From Klebsiella pneumoniae (GTDB lineage Bacteria > Pseudomonadota > Gammaproteobacteria > Enterobacterales > Enterobacteriaceae), in assembly GCF_000742135.1 (NCBI RefSeq), contig NZ_KN046818.1:4035447-4099446 (forward strand): DNA of 64,000 nucleotides, read 5' to 3'. Below, piece after piece: positions 36,688-46,374 of this stretch (positions within the stretch are counted from its first letter, which is position 1; the number at the start of each line of letters is the position of its first letter). Made by a program: the position numbers and the translations under genes. The notes under the pieces are model-generated. The model did not search any database. It was not told the origin of the DNA and saw only the letters and a program-made list of their open reading frames with translations.

Positions 36688-37254
36688 TTAAACTCCATCC
36701 TGTTCATCATGCTGTGAATAATTAACGATGTTAATACTGCCTTGTGCGTTCAGTTCTGTACATAGGGCTTTGAACGCTTGTTCGATATTTGCTGCATTTT
36801 GCGTCGCAGGACTGTGGGCAGTTATCTGAATAAAAAGCTGCGCGGAATCGCCGTCTCCCGGCTGCGTGCGGGACACCAGCTCCGCAATATTCATATTCCA
36901 TGTATCGCACAGGGCAGTAAAGCGCTCGATGATATGCGGTGAGTCCGGCACCTCAACCTGGACCCAAACGGTGTTTGGCATGGCCTGCGGCGGGCGCGCA
37001 GTGGTGCGTTTCATCACGATCAACAGCTCCAGCTCCGCGCCTTTCAGCGGCAGAGTTGATTCGATCAGGTTAATCGCATTCCACGACCCGGAAAGCAGCA
37101 TGATAAACGTAAACTCATCACCGAGCATGGCCAGCCGGCTGTCTTCGATATTACAACCGCAGCTGCTGACGTGGCGAGTGATCGTATTCACGATGCCGGG
37201 ACGGTCAGCCCCCAGGGCGGTAATAACCAGATAGTGTTGTAATGAGGCTGTCAA
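36688..37254 (-). CDS. gcvR: Glycine cleavage regulator GcvR, probable TTG start
   Basis: A 188-residue protein with two ACT domains (ITALGADRPGIVNTITRHV; VEVPDSPHIIERFTALC). It binds glycine and antagonises GcvA at the gcv operon. I chose TTG 37254 because it gives the E. coli-like start (TASLQHYLVITALG) and follows GGAAGAACAG. The in-frame ATG at 37287 has no ribosome site. The long upstream open frame is not coding, as it runs through the dapA promoter. A terminator-like hairpin precedes the gene on its own strand. Confidence 0.88.
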   Translation of the reverse strand: MTASLQHYLVITALGADRPGIVNTITRHVSSCGCNIEDSRLAMLGDEFTFIMLLSGSWNAINLIESTLPLKGAELELLIVMKRTTARPPQAMPNTVWVQVEVPDSPHIIERFTALCDTWNMNIAELVSRTQPGDGDSAQLFIQITAHSPATQNAANIEQAFKALCTELNAQGSINIVNYSQHDEQDGV

Positions 37255-37298
37255 ACCTGTTCTTCCTTTAAAAAGGTGAGGTAACATTAGGAAAGCAT

Positions 37299-37331
37299 AA
37301 AAAAAACCGCCATACAACATCCCTGATGGCG
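37299..37331 (-). terminator. Terminator-like hairpin in the gcvR leader
   Basis: On the minus strand CGCCAT-N12-ATGGCG, then G and eight T. It lies 45 bp upstream of the gcvR start, between gcvR and dapA, so it could attenuate gcvR transcripts starting nearer dapA. Confidence 0.5.
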
Positions 37332-37407
37332 TCGGGTCTCTTGCTTTTATTACAGCTCCAAACGTAACATTGAGAATCTTGTCGCACTTCTGCTCTGAGG
37401 ATGGCCC

Positions 37408-38286
37408 ATGTTCACGGGAAGTATTGTAGCGCTTGTCACGCCGATGGATGAAAACGGTAATGTCTGCCGGACAAGCCTGAAAAAACTGATTGATTACCAT
37501 GTCGCCAACGGAACCTCGGCGATCGTTTCGGTAGGGACTACCGGTGAATCCGCAACGCTGAGCCATGAAGAGCATGGCGACGTGGTGATGATGACGCTGG
37601 AGCTGGCCGACGGGCGTATTCCGGTTATCGCTGGAACGGGAGCCAATGCAACCGCAGAGGCGATTAGCCTGACCAAACGTTTTAACGATAGCGGTGTTGT
37701 TGGCTGCCTGACGGTCACTCCTTATTATAACCGTCCGACCCAGGAAGGCCTGTTCCAGCACTTTAAAGCTATCGCCGAACATACTGACCTGCCGCAAATT
37801 CTGTATAATGTGCCGTCCCGTACCGGTTGCGATATGCTGCCGGAAACCGTTGGCCGTCTGGCGGAAATTAAAAATATTGTCGGTATTAAGGAAGCAACAG
37901 GGAACTTAAGTCGCGTTCACCAGATCAAAGAGCTGGTTTCAGACGACTTTATTCTGCTGAGCGGTGACGATGCGACCGGTATGGACTTCATGCAGCTCGG
38001 CGGCGTAGGCGTGATTTCTGTTACGGCCAACGTGGCGGCGCGCGAAATGGCCGACATGTGCCGTCTGGCGCTGGCGGGTCAATTTGCCGAAGCTCGTGCG
38101 ATTAACCAGCGTCTGATGCCACTGCATACAAAATTATTTGTCGAACCCAATCCTATCCCGGTGAAATGGGGATGCAAGGCGTTGGGTCTTGTGGCGACCG
38201 ATACGCTGCGCTTGCCGATGACGCCTATCACCGATCATGGTCGTGAAGCCGTCACTGCCGCGCTGAAGCATGCCGGTTTGCTGTAA
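37408..38286 (+). CDS. dapA: 4-hydroxy-tetrahydrodipicolinate synthase
   Basis: A 292-residue class I aldolase-fold enzyme, the first committed step of lysine/diaminopimelate synthesis, from pyruvate and aspartate semialdehyde. The GTTGESATL motif, the catalytic Tyr in [10 protein letters not shown] and the Schiff-base Lys in VGIKEATG are present. Same length as E. coli. It is followed by bamC after 16 nt. Confidence 0.97.
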   Translation: MFTGSIVALVTPMDENGNVCRTSLKKLIDYHVANGTSAIVSVGTTGESATLSHEEHGDVVMMTLELADGRIPVIAGTGANATAEAISLTKRFNDSGVVGCLTVTPYYNRPTQEGLFQHFKAIAEHTDLPQILYNVPSRTGCDMLPETVGRLAEIKNIVGIKEATGNLSRVHQIKELVSDDFILLSGDDATGMDFMQLGGVGVISVTANVAAREMADMCRLALAGQFAEARAINQRLMPLHTKLFVEPNPIPVKWGCKALGLVATDTLRLPMTPITDHGREAVTAALKHAGLL

Positions 38287-38302
38287 AGTTTAGGGAGATT
38301 TG

Positions 38303-39337
38303 ATGGCTTACTCAGTACAGAAGTCGCGCCTGGCGAAGGTTGCGGGTGTTTCGCTGGTTCTACTCCTCGCGGCCTGTAGTTCTGACTCGCGCTATAAGCG
38401 TCAGGTGAGCGGTGATGAGGCCTATTTACAGGCATCACCGTTGAGCGAACTTCATGCGCCGGCGGGGATGATCCTGCCGATTCAGGTGGGTGATTACAAT
38501 ATTCCGGTGGCTAACAGCACCGGCGCGGTCGGTAAAGCGCTGGACATTCGTCCGCCGGCGCAGCCGCTGGCGCTGGTGAGCGGTGCGCGGACCCAGTTTA
38601 ACGGCGATACCGCGACGCTGATGGTCGAGAACGGCCGCAGCGGTTCGCTGTGGGCACAGGTCACCAGTATTCTTCAGGCGAAGAACTACGTTATCGCCAA
38701 GCGCGATGATGCGAGCCAGACGCTGAACACCGACTGGGTTGAGTGGAACCGTCTTGATGAAGATCAGCAGTATCGCGGTCGTTATCAAATCTCCGTCAAA
38801 CCGCAGGGTTATCAGCAAGCGGTGGTCGTTAAGCTGGTGAATCTGGAGCAGGCGGGTAAACCGGTTGCCGATCCGGCGTCTCTGCAGCGCTACAGCACCG
38901 CTATGCTGAACGTCATTTCGGAAGGCCTTGACATGAATGCCACCAGCGCCCAGAACGCCGCACAGCGCAGCGCGGGGGCCACCTTCGACGTGCAGAGCGC
39001 CGCCGACGATACCGGCCTGCCGATGCTCGTTGTTCGCGCGCCGTTTAACCTGGTGTGGCAGCGTCTGCCGGGCGCCCTCGAGAAAGTGGGGATGAAAGTG
39101 ACCGACAGCACGCGCTCTCAGGGCAGCATGGCGCTGACCTATAAGCCGCTGTCTGACAGCAGCTGGCAGGAGCTGGGCGCACGTGACCCGCAGCTGGTCT
39201 CCGGCGACTACAAACTGCAGGTCGGCGACCTCGATAACCGCAGTAGCCTGCAGTTTATCGACCCGAAAGGCCACACCCTGACGCAGTCGCAAAATGACGC
39301 CCTGGTAGCCGTATTCCAGGCCGCATTTAACAAGTAA
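38303..39337 (+). CDS. bamC: BamC, lipoprotein of the outer-membrane assembly machinery
   Basis: A 344-residue lipoprotein. ATG 38303 follows AGGGAGATT, and the signal ends in the lipobox LLLAAC (about residue 24). The mature part has the unstructured N-terminal segment that binds BamD ([17 protein letters not shown]) and two helix-grip domains. It works with BamABDE in inserting beta-barrel proteins. Length equals E. coli BamC; co-transcribed with dapA. Confidence 0.95.
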   Translation: MAYSVQKSRLAKVAGVSLVLLLAACSSDSRYKRQVSGDEAYLQASPLSELHAPAGMILPIQVGDYNIPVANSTGAVGKALDIRPPAQPLALVSGARTQFNGDTATLMVENGRSGSLWAQVTSILQAKNYVIAKRDDASQTLNTDWVEWNRLDEDQQYRGRYQISVKPQGYQQAVVVKLVNLEQAGKPVADPASLQRYSTAMLNVISEGLDMNATSAQNAAQRSAGATFDVQSAADDTGLPMLVVRAPFNLVWQRLPGALEKVGMKVTDSTRSQGSMALTYKPLSDSSWQELGARDPQLVSGDYKLQVGDLDNRSSLQFIDPKGHTLTQSQNDALVAVFQAAFNK

Positions 39338-39339
39338 TC

Positions 39340-39367
39340 AAAAGGGCTGGAGCAATCCGGCCCTTTT
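39340..39367 (+). terminator. Terminator of dapA-bamC
   Basis: AAAAGGGC-N12-GCCCTTTT followed by AATAT. Confidence 0.7.
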
Positions 39368-39378
39368 AATATATAGTG

Positions 39379-39394
39379 ACGCAAACGTGTGCGT
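39379..39394. promoter_or_regulatory. PurR operator of purC
   Basis: ACGCAAACGTGTGCGT matches 15 of 16 bases of the PurR consensus. A possible -10 (TATAGT, 39372-39377) lies just before it. The ERIC element begins at its last base. Confidence 0.88.
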
Positions 39395-39520
39395 ATACAC
39401 ATCATCCTTCAAATTGCCTCTTTGTTGGCCGCCTTCGTTCACCCCAGTCACTTACTTTTGTAAGCTCCTGGGGATTCGCTCAGTTGCCGCCTCGATGCAC
39501 TTTGAATGATTTTGTGTATA
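39394..39520. repeat. ERIC element (127 bp)
   Basis: The stretch contains both halves of the standard ERIC primer sites (CACCCCAGTCACTTACTT and TGTAAGCTCCTGGGGATTC) and is bounded by inverted ends TATACACATCATCCTTCAAA and TTTGAATGATTTTGTGTATA. Its length is exactly the classic 127 bp. It lies between the PurR box and purC. Confidence 0.92.
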
Positions 39521-39565
39521 GGTGGAAACGTATTTTTAGGCTCAATATCACTGGAGTAGTGAAAG

Positions 39566-40279
39566 ATGAAAAAGCAAGCTGAGTTGTATCGTGGTAAGGC
39601 GAAGACAGTATACAGCACCGATAATCCGGACCTGCTGGTACTGGAATTCCGTAACGATACGTCAGCAGGTGATGGCGCGCGCATCGAGCAGTTCGATCGT
39701 AAAGGCATGGTGAACAACAAATTCAACCATTTCATTATGAGTAAACTGGCAGAAGCGGGCATCCCTACCCAGATGGAAGCGCTGCTTTCCGATACCGAAT
39801 GTCTGGTGAAAAAACTGGATATGGTGCCGGTAGAGTGCGTGGTGCGTAACCGTGCGGCAGGCTCGCTGGTAAAACGTTTAGGCATTGAAGAAGGTATCGA
39901 GCTGAATCCGCCGCTGTTCGACCTGTTCCTGAAAAACGATGCTATGCACGATCCGATGGTCAACGACTCCTACTGCGAAACCTTCGGCTGGGTGAGTAAA
40001 GAGAATCTGGCGCGGATGCGCGAGCTGACCTACAAAGCCAACGACGTGCTGAAAAAACTGTTCGATGACGCCGGTCTGATTCTGGTGGACTTTAAGCTGG
40101 AGTTTGGTCTGTTCAAAGGCGAAGTGGTGCTGGGCGACGAGTTTTCGCCGGACGGCAGCCGCCTGTGGGATAAAAACACCCTCGATAAAATGGACAAAGA
40201 CCGCTTCCGCCAGAGCCTTGGCGGCCTGATCGAAGCCTACGAAGAAGTGGCTCACCGCCTGGGCGTTAAGCTCGACTAA
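39566..40279 (+). CDS. purC: SAICAR synthetase
   Basis: A 237-residue ATP-dependent ligase joining aspartate to CAIR in purine synthesis. It has [12 protein letters not shown] at the start, [14 protein letters not shown], and IDFK-like LVDFKLEFG with [13 protein letters not shown]. Same length as E. coli. The PurR box lies 172 bp upstream with an ERIC element between. Confidence 0.97.
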   Translation: MKKQAELYRGKAKTVYSTDNPDLLVLEFRNDTSAGDGARIEQFDRKGMVNNKFNHFIMSKLAEAGIPTQMEALLSDTECLVKKLDMVPVECVVRNRAAGSLVKRLGIEEGIELNPPLFDLFLKNDAMHDPMVNDSYCETFGWVSKENLARMRELTYKANDVLKKLFDDAGLILVDFKLEFGLFKGEVVLGDEFSPDGSRLWDKNTLDKMDKDRFRQSLGGLIEAYEEVAHRLGVKLD

Positions 40280-40288
40280 CCCGCCCGC

Positions 40289-40316
40289 CGCCAGAAGATG
40301 GCCTCATCTTCTGGCG
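40289..40316 (+). terminator. Terminator after purC
   Basis: CGCCAGAAGATG-GCCT-CATCTTCTGGCG, a 12-bp perfect stem, followed by TCTCTT. Confidence 0.75.
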
Positions 40317-40398
40317 TCTCTTGCTGTTTCCTGTGGTAATCCTGCGCTGAACCGCCTACGATCTCTGCTATTGATACATAACAGGGAATGAGGTGCTT

Positions 40399-41274
40399 AT
40401 GCGCTGGCAAGGGCGTCGCGAAAGCGACAATGTTGAAGATCGACGTGGACAATCAGGCTCGCCGTTTGGCGGCGGCGGGGGCGGCGGCTTCCGTCTGCCG
40501 AGCGGGAAGGGCGGCATTGTATTGCTGATTATTGTGCTGGTGGCGGGCTACTACGGCGTGGATTTGACCGGCATGTTGACCGGCGAACCGATGCCGCAGC
40601 AGCAGACCTCCACGCAGCGCTCCATCAGTCCGAAAGACGATGAAGCGGCGAAGTTTACTTCCGTCATTCTGGCTACCACCGAAGATACCTGGGGGCCGAT
40701 CTTTGAAAAAATGGGCCGCCAGTACCCGCAGCCAAAGCTGGTGCTCTACCGCGGCGCGACCCGTACCGGCTGCGGCACCGGTCAGTCGGTGATGGGCCCC
40801 TTCTATTGTCCTGCCGACAGTACGGTCTATATTGACCTGTCATTCTACGATGAGATGAAAAATAAACTGGGCGCCGACGGCGACTTTGCCCAGGGGTACG
40901 TCATTGCTCATGAAGTGGGTCATCACGTACAAAAACTGCTGGGCATTGAGCCGAAGGTCCGCCAGCAACAGCAGCATGCCACGCAGGCCGAAGCCAACCG
41001 CCTGTCGGTTAAGATGGAGCTGCAGGCAGACTGCTTCGCCGGCGTCTGGGGTCATAATATGCAGCAGCAGGATATTCTGGAAACTGGCGATCTGCAGGAG
41101 GCGCTGAACGCCGCCGAGGCCATCGGCGACGATCGTCTACAGCAGCAGAGCCAGGGACGCGTGGTGCCGGACAGTTTTACCCACGGCACCTCGAAACAGC
41201 GCTACACCTGGTTCAAACGCGGTTTCGATAGCGGCGATCCGGCGCAGTGCAATACCTTCGGCAGCGCGCTGTAA
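40399..41274 (+). CDS. ypfJ: YpfJ, membrane-anchored zinc metallopeptidase-like protein
   Basis: A 291-residue protein. ATG 40399 ([17 protein letters not shown]) is preferred to the GTG two codons upstream. A Gly-rich segment (GGGGGGGF) precedes one membrane helix (about residues 37-53). A periplasmic domain follows with the zinc motif [11 protein letters not shown] and [21 protein letters not shown] conserved cysteines. It belongs to the putative neutral zinc metallopeptidase family; substrate unknown. Position as in E. coli. Confidence 0.9.
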   Translation: MRWQGRRESDNVEDRRGQSGSPFGGGGGGGFRLPSGKGGIVLLIIVLVAGYYGVDLTGMLTGEPMPQQQTSTQRSISPKDDEAAKFTSVILATTEDTWGPIFEKMGRQYPQPKLVLYRGATRTGCGTGQSVMGPFYCPADSTVYIDLSFYDEMKNKLGADGDFAQGYVIAHEVGHHVQKLLGIEPKVRQQQQHATQAEANRLSVKMELQADCFAGVWGHNMQQQDILETGDLQEALNAAEAIGDDRLQQQSQGRVVPDSFTHGTSKQRYTWFKRGFDSGDPAQCNTFGSAL

Positions 41275-41283
41275 TCGTCCCCC

Positions 41284-43287
41284 ATGATGGACGCGCTGCT
41301 TAACCTCACCGCGCAAATGGCGCGGGAGGGGATCCGTCGCCTGCTGGTGCTCAGCGGCGATGAGAGCTGGACGCTGCAGCAGGCGCAGGCGCTACGGGAG
41401 AGGCTCGGCGGCGATGGCCTGTGGGTTGGCCCCGAGCCGGTTTCTGCGCCCTGCGTGGCGCCCGGCGCGCTGAAAACGCTGCTGGGGCGGGAAGTGATGC
41501 ACGCCTTTTTCGATGCCCGGCGCGGGTTTGATGTGGCCGCCATGGCGGCCCTGAGCGGCACGCTGCGGGCGGGAAGCTGGCTGGTGCTGCTGACGCCCCC
41601 CTTCGCCGACTGGCCGACCCGGGCGGATGAGGACTCTCTGCGCTGGAGCGATACGCCTGACCCTATCGTTACCCCTAACTTTGTTCACCGCTGCTGTCGG
41701 CAGTTTATCGCCGATCCGGAGGTGTTGCTCTGGCGGCAGTCGGACCGGCCACGTTTCCCGCTGGCCGCCCCGCGTCCCGACTGGCATCCCGCCGATGGCC
41801 GCCCGCAGGCCGAGCAGGCGGCAATCCTTGAGCAACTGATACGCCTGCCGCCCGGTATCGCGGCGGTGACGGCGGAGCGTGGACGGGGGAAGTCCGCGCT
41901 GGCGGGCATGCTCCTGCGCCAGCTTGGGGGCGAGGCCATCGTCACCGCCCCAACGCGTAGCGCTGTCGAGGTGCTGGCCAGCTTTGCCGGGGAGACGTTG
42001 CGCTTTATGGCGCCCGATGCGCTGCTGGCGTCGAAAGAAAAGGCGGCGTGGCTGATAGTCGATGAGGCCGCGGCTATCCCGGCTCCGCTTCTCCGGCAAC
42101 TGGTGAGCCGTTTTCCCCGCACGCTACTCACCACGACGGTGCAAGGGTACGAGGGCACCGGTCGCGGGTTCCTGCTGAAATTTTGCGCCAGTCTGCCCCA
42201 TCTGCAATCGTTCACCCTGAACGCCCCGATCCGCTGGGCGGCGGGCTGTCCGCTGGAGTCAGCCATCAGTCAGTTGCTTATCTTTAACGATGAGGCATTT
42301 CGCGACGCGCCGATGGGGGAGCTAGCCCTGGAGGCGGTCAATCAGTCCTGCTGGCAAACGCAGCCAGCGCTACCGGAGGCGATGTACCAGCTATTGTCCG
42401 GGGCGCATTACCGAACTTCCCCGCTCGATCTGCGGCGCATGATGGATGCTCCGGGCCAGGCTTTCCGCTGCGCTCGCGCCGGCGGCGCGGTAGCGGGCGC
42501 CCTGTGGCTGGTGGCCGAGGGGGGACTTTCTCGCGAACTGAGCCGGGCGGTATGGGCGGGTTTTCGCCGGCCGCGCGGGAATCTGGTCGCCCAGTCGCTG
42601 GCGGCGCACGGCGGCAGTCCCCTGGCGGCGACGCTGCGCGGGCTGCGGGTCAGTCGGATCGCTGTCCATCCCACCCGCCAGCGGGAAGGCCTCGGGCGGA
42701 AGATGATCGCCGATATCGCCGCCGATGCCGCTGGCTATGACTATCTCTCCGTCAGCTTCGGCTATACCGCTGAGCTGTGGCGCTTCTGGCAACGCTGCGG
42801 GTTTACCCTCGTACGGCTGGGTACCCATCGCGAGGCCAGCAGCGGCTGCTATACGGCGATGGCCCTCTATCCGTTGACCGCGGCAGGGCGCCAGCTGGCG
42901 CAGCGGGAGGCGCAGCGGCTGCAGCGCGATGAATACTGGCTTCGCCCGTGGCGAGAGGAATCCGCGCCGCTGCCGGCCGTCGCAGACGCTATGCTTAGTG
43001 ATGAGGACTGGCTGGAAGCGGCGAGCTTTGCCTTCGCCCACCGCCCGCTGGCCGCGGCGCTGGGCTGCCTCAACCGCCTACTGATGCAGGCCGACATGCC
43101 GTTGCCGGCCCTGCGGGGACGACTGCAGGGCAAAGAGGAGGCCGCACTCTGCGCCGTGCTGCAGCTGACGGGGCGAAAAGCCTTGCAGGCGAGATGGCGT
43201 CGGGAGGCCGCTGACGCCTTGCGCTTCCTTGATGCAGCGCGCGCTGAGGCGCTGCGTCAGCAGGTGGCGCATCTGCAATTTTTTTAA
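41284..43287 (+). CDS. tmcA: tRNA(Met) cytidine acetyltransferase TmcA
   Basis: A 667-residue enzyme making N4-acetylcytidine at the wobble base of elongator tRNA(Met), using ATP and acetyl-CoA. It has an N-terminal domain, an RNA-helicase-like ATPase module (Walker A ERGRGKSALAG; Walker B IVDEAAAIP) and a GNAT domain (RVSRIAVHPTRQREGLGRKM). The gene is very GC-rich, more than its neighbours. Nine nt after ypfJ. Confidence 0.95.
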   Translation: MMDALLNLTAQMAREGIRRLLVLSGDESWTLQQAQALRERLGGDGLWVGPEPVSAPCVAPGALKTLLGREVMHAFFDARRGFDVAAMAALSGTLRAGSWLVLLTPPFADWPTRADEDSLRWSDTPDPIVTPNFVHRCCRQFIADPEVLLWRQSDRPRFPLAAPRPDWHPADGRPQAEQAAILEQLIRLPPGIAAVTAERGRGKSALAGMLLRQLGGEAIVTAPTRSAVEVLASFAGETLRFMAPDALLASKEKAAWLIVDEAAAIPAPLLRQLVSRFPRTLLTTTVQGYEGTGRGFLLKFCASLPHLQSFTLNAPIRWAAGCPLESAISQLLIFNDEAFRDAPMGELALEAVNQSCWQTQPALPEAMYQLLSGAHYRTSPLDLRRMMDAPGQAFRCARAGGAVAGALWLVAEGGLSRELSRAVWAGFRRPRGNLVAQSLAAHGGSPLAATLRGLRVSRIAVHPTRQREGLGRKMIADIAADAAGYDYLSVSFGYTAELWRFWQRCGFTLVRLGTHREASSGCYTAMALYPLTAAGRQLAQREAQRLQRDEYWLRPWREESAPLPAVADAMLSDEDWLEAASFAFAHRPLAAALGCLNRLLMQADMPLPALRGRLQGKEEAALCAVLQLTGRKALQARWRREAADALRFLDAARAEALRQQVAHLQFF

Positions 43288-43363
43288 CTAACTCATTCAG
43301 TTAAATGGCATGGTCATATCTGGCGAGCGGCGTACACTGCCCGCAAACACTAAGGAGACAGCC

Positions 43364-44059
43364 ATGAAACACGATCATTTTATTGTTCAAAGCCCTGCGG
43401 CGCCTGCGCAACAGCTGTTGCTGCTGTTTCATGGCGTAGGGGATAACCCGGTCTCCATGGGGCAAATCGGCAGCTGGTTCGCGCCGCAGTTTCCCGATGC
43501 GCTGATCGTCAGCATTGGCGGGGTGGAACCTTGCGGCCCCAACGGTCGGCAGTGGTTTTCGCTGCAGGGGGTGACGGAAGAGAATCGTCAGCAGCGCATC
43601 GACGCCATTATGCCGACCTTTATTGAAATTGTACGCTACTGGCAGGAAAAGAGCGGCGTCAGTCCACTGGCCACCGCGCTGATCGGTTTCTCTCAGGGGG
43701 CGATTATGTCGCTGGAGAGTATCAAAGCGGCGCCGGATCTGGCTTCGCGGGTCATCGCCTTTAATGGCCGCTATGCGACGCTGCCGGAGACGGCAACGAC
43801 GGCCACTACCATTCACCTGATCCACGGGGGTGAAGATCGGGTTATCGACCTGGCGTGGGCGGTGTCGGCCGAGGAGGCGTTACAGCAGGCGGGCGGCGAC
43901 GTGACCTTAGATATTGTCGACGATCTCGGGCATGCCATTGACGATCGCAGCATGCAGTTGGCGATCGAGCGTCTGCGTTATACCGTGCCGAAGCACTATT
44001 TTGATGAGGCGCTGAGCGGCAGTACGCCAAAAGGGGACGATATCATCGAAATGCTGTAA
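43364..44059 (+). CDS. ypfH: YpfH, alpha/beta-hydrolase esterase
   Basis: A 231-residue carboxylesterase-type hydrolase. I chose ATG 43364 because TAAGGAGACAG precedes it and MKHDHFIVQSP matches the E. coli start. The nucleophile Ser is in GFSQG, the Asp in GGEDRVID and the His in DLGHAIDD. Predicted cytoplasmic; natural substrate unknown. Confidence 0.92.
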   Translation: MKHDHFIVQSPAAPAQQLLLLFHGVGDNPVSMGQIGSWFAPQFPDALIVSIGGVEPCGPNGRQWFSLQGVTEENRQQRIDAIMPTFIEIVRYWQEKSGVSPLATALIGFSQGAIMSLESIKAAPDLASRVIAFNGRYATLPETATTATTIHLIHGGEDRVIDLAWAVSAEEALQQAGGDVTLDIVDDLGHAIDDRSMQLAIERLRYTVPKHYFDEALSGSTPKGDDIIEML

Positions 44060-44080
44060 CCCCGGTGAGCGGGGTTACAG
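44054..44080. terminator. Hairpin between convergent ypfH and ypfN
   Basis: CTGTAACCCCG-GTGAG-CGGGGTTACAG, an 11-bp perfect stem overlapping the ypfH stop codon. No T-run on either side, so it may rather protect the mRNA end. Confidence 0.6.
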
Positions 44081-44107
44081 GCGGGCGGTACCGCGATAAA
44101 GGCAAAC

Positions 44108-44311
44108 TTACGGTTTCTTCGACTGGTCGTGCTTCGGCCAGTCGTCGTCGTCGTCCCATTTATCGTTAAAATCACGGTGCGGCGGCAGATCGGGTTTGTT
44201 GTTGAGGAATTTTTTGTGGTCAACGCGATTCAGATCTTTAATCACGTTGATAATTACCCCCACCAAAAAGACCAGCACCAGAATCCACCAGTGTTTAATA
44301 AGCCATTCCAT
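44108..44311 (-). CDS. ypfN: YpfN, small UPF0370 membrane protein
   Basis: A 67-residue protein with one N-terminal membrane helix ([22 protein letters not shown]) and an Asp-rich cytoplasmic tail ([13 protein letters not shown]). It matches E. coli YpfN in size and place, downstream of dapE on the same strand. Function unknown. Confidence 0.9.
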   Translation of the reverse strand: MEWLIKHWWILVLVFLVGVIINVIKDLNRVDHKKFLNNKPDLPPHRDFNDKWDDDDDWPKHDQSKKP

Positions 44312-44337
44312 GCGCGCTTCCTCTTTACGTCAATTCG

Positions 44338-45465
44338 TCAGGCGACCAGCTGTTCCATGACGCGTTGATACATCCGCGCCAGCAGCTGCAGGTCGGCGGC
44401 GTTCACACATTCATTAATTTTGTGAATCGTTGCGTTTACGGGGCCCAGCTCAACCACCTGCGCCCCCATGCGCGCGATAAACCGTCCGTCTGAGGTGCCG
44501 CCGTTGGTTAACAGCTGCGGTTTGATCTCATTATAGTGCTCAATCGCGTTGACGACCGCATCCACCAGCTTGCCCCGTCCGGTGAGGAACGGCTGGCCGG
44601 AGAGCCACCACTCCACGCTGTAACGCAGCTGGTATTTTTCCAGCAGGGCGATCACCCGGGATTTGATCATCTCGTCCGTCAGCTCCGTACTGAAGCGGAA
44701 GTTGAACTGGACGAACATATCGCCGGGGATCACGTTATTGCTGCCGGTGCCGGACTGCACGTTGGCGATCTGCATGCTGGTCGGCGGGAAGAACTCATTG
44801 CCTTTATCCCACTCGATATTGACCAGTTCCGCCAGCATCGGCGCCGCGCGGTGGACAGGGTTATCGGCAAGGTGCGGATAGGCGACATGGCCCTGCACGC
44901 CGTGAATAGTCAGGTTGCAGGTCAGCGAGCCGCGGCGGCCGTTTTTCACCACATCGCCGACCACTTCGGTACTGGAAGGTTCGCCGACCAGACAATAGTC
45001 CAGACGCTCGTTACGCGCCATCAGCGTCTCCACCACTTTGACGGTGCCGTTTTTGGCGCTGGCCTCTTCATCAGAGGTGATCAAAAACGCCAGTCGGCCC
45101 CTGTGGTTCGGGTACTGCGCGACAAAACGCTCTGCGGCAACCACCATCGCCGCCAGCGAGCCTTTCATATCCGCCGCTCCGCGGCCAAACAGCATCCCGT
45201 CGCGGATGGTCGGTTCGAACGGGGGATTGATCCAGCGGTCGGCGTCGCCTGCCGGGACTACGTCGGTGTGGCCGGCGAAGGCCAGCGTCTCGCCGTGGCC
45301 GCGCCAGGCCCAGAAATTCTGCGTATCGCCGAAATCCATCGGTTCAACGGTAAAGCCGATCGCACGCAGGCGTTCAATCATTAACGCCTGGCATCCCGCA
45401 TCATCGGGGCTAAGGGAAGGGCGGCGAATAAGCTGCTGAGCCAGCTCAATGACCGGGCAAGACAT
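44338..45465 (-). CDS. dapE: Succinyl-diaminopimelate desuccinylase
   Basis: A 375-residue zinc enzyme of the M20 family releasing succinate and LL-diaminopimelate. It has the zinc ligands and base in [24 protein letters not shown] and LVGEPSST, plus the C-terminal [11 protein letters not shown] and TIHKINECV. Works in the same pathway as dapA, also in this window. Three nt after yffB, so one transcript. Confidence 0.97.
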   Translation of the reverse strand: MSCPVIELAQQLIRRPSLSPDDAGCQALMIERLRAIGFTVEPMDFGDTQNFWAWRGHGETLAFAGHTDVVPAGDADRWINPPFEPTIRDGMLFGRGAADMKGSLAAMVVAAERFVAQYPNHRGRLAFLITSDEEASAKNGTVKVVETLMARNERLDYCLVGEPSSTEVVGDVVKNGRRGSLTCNLTIHGVQGHVAYPHLADNPVHRAAPMLAELVNIEWDKGNEFFPPTSMQIANVQSGTGSNNVIPGDMFVQFNFRFSTELTDEMIKSRVIALLEKYQLRYSVEWWLSGQPFLTGRGKLVDAVVNAIEHYNEIKPQLLTNGGTSDGRFIARMGAQVVELGPVNATIHKINECVNAADLQLLARMYQRVMEQLVA

Positions 45466-45468
45466 AGA

Positions 45469-45822
45469 CTATACCTCGTTAAACTGCTGATAACTTGCTT
45501 CACTAAAACCCAGCAGCATAGGACGACCGGGCGCGCAGAGCAATGGGCGTTTGATAATTGCCGGCATTTCCAGCATCAATGCGGCAGCGGCGTCGGCATT
45601 ATCGATGCTATTGCGCAGCGACTCGTCGAGTTTGCGCCAGGTGGTGCCACGGGTGTTCAGCAGCGCCTGCCAGCCCAGCTCGGCAATAAAGGTATCCAGT
45701 TGCGCACGCTCAAGGCCATCGGCGCGGTAATCATGGAAGCGATACTCAATCTGATGCGCTTCCAGCCAGCGGCGGGCTTTTTTAATGGTATCGCAGTTTT
45801 TAATTCCGTACATGGTGAGCAT
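45469..45822 (-). CDS. yffB: YffB, ArsC-family protein
   Basis: A 117-residue thioredoxin-fold protein starting [17 protein letters not shown] (ATG 45822, after AAAGG), with the ArsC-like cysteine in KNCDTIKK. It matches E. coli YffB, a glutathione-linked ArsC homologue of unknown physiological role. First gene of the yffB-dapE unit. Confidence 0.93.
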   Translation of the reverse strand: MLTMYGIKNCDTIKKARRWLEAHQIEYRFHDYRADGLERAQLDTFIAELGWQALLNTRGTTWRKLDESLRNSIDNADAAAALMLEMPAIIKRPLLCAPGRPMLLGFSEASYQQFNEV

Positions 45823-46187
45823 AGATAAACCTTTTACATTCAATTAAGCGGTTAACTCAGATATTTCCGAATATATAAGTCTTACTGAAATAATACGTGA
45901 TTCAGATGAATAAATATAACTTTTTACCGGGGATCTCATTCGATATATCGGGTGGTTAAACGTTGGCCACCTGTGGGCATGATGTGAGGGCTTTAACATT
46001 ATTGCAAAAATGTTGTCTGAGGTTGCTCTACGTCACATTATGTTTACATACGAAGCGGCATAGTAGCGACAACCAGAGGTTTTATCTCTGTCAGCGGTCC
46101 ATAAGACAATCAGAGCAATAGGGGAGCACAACTTCCCATCGGTAATGAAGTTATATAGAATCGACCATAATAATAAGAGAGGCTATT
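45823..46187. other. Intergenic region yffB/ypfM
   Basis: No gene is seen in these 365 bases. The region is AT-rich with promoter-like T/A stretches for the divergent yffB and ypfM. AGAGAGG near 46176 is the ypfM ribosome site. I see no clear operator. Confidence 0.5.
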
Positions 46188-46247
46188 ATGATTGAACATG
46201 AACTGGGGAACTGGAAAGACTTTATTGAAGGCATGCTTCGTAAATAA
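46188..46247 (+). CDS. ypfM: YpfM, 19-residue protein
   Basis: The 19-codon frame MIEHELGNWKDFIEGMLRK is nearly the same as E. coli YpfM, a small protein whose synthesis has been shown there. GAGAGG lies 7 nt upstream. It is located between acrD and yffB, as in E. coli. Function unknown. Confidence 0.9.
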   Translation: MIEHELGNWKDFIEGMLRK

Positions 46248-46315
46248 ATTTCCGCAATGTGAGCAGGGGAATAACGCGAAGTAAATAAGCGCGCTAGGGT
46301 TCTGAACACATAAAG

Positions 46316-46340
46316 AAGGCGACCACCGTGGTCGCCTTTT
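46316..46340. terminator. Terminator between ypfM and acrD
   Basis: AAGGCGACCA-CCG-TGGTCGCCTT followed by TT, serving ypfM and possibly acrD from the other strand. Confidence 0.7.
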
Positions 46341-46374
46341 CTGTTATTACGCCTCGCCGCCGAAGCTCGTCGGT

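Noticed and set aside
37255..37797. N-terminal extension of gcvR giving 369 codons
   Set aside because: It runs through the dapA promoter and coding region in antisense; the GcvR-like sequence begins at TTG 37254.
38435..39292. 285-codon minus-strand frame inside bamC
   Set aside because: Antisense shadow in a GC-rich gene; the product is His/Arg-rich with no family resemblance.
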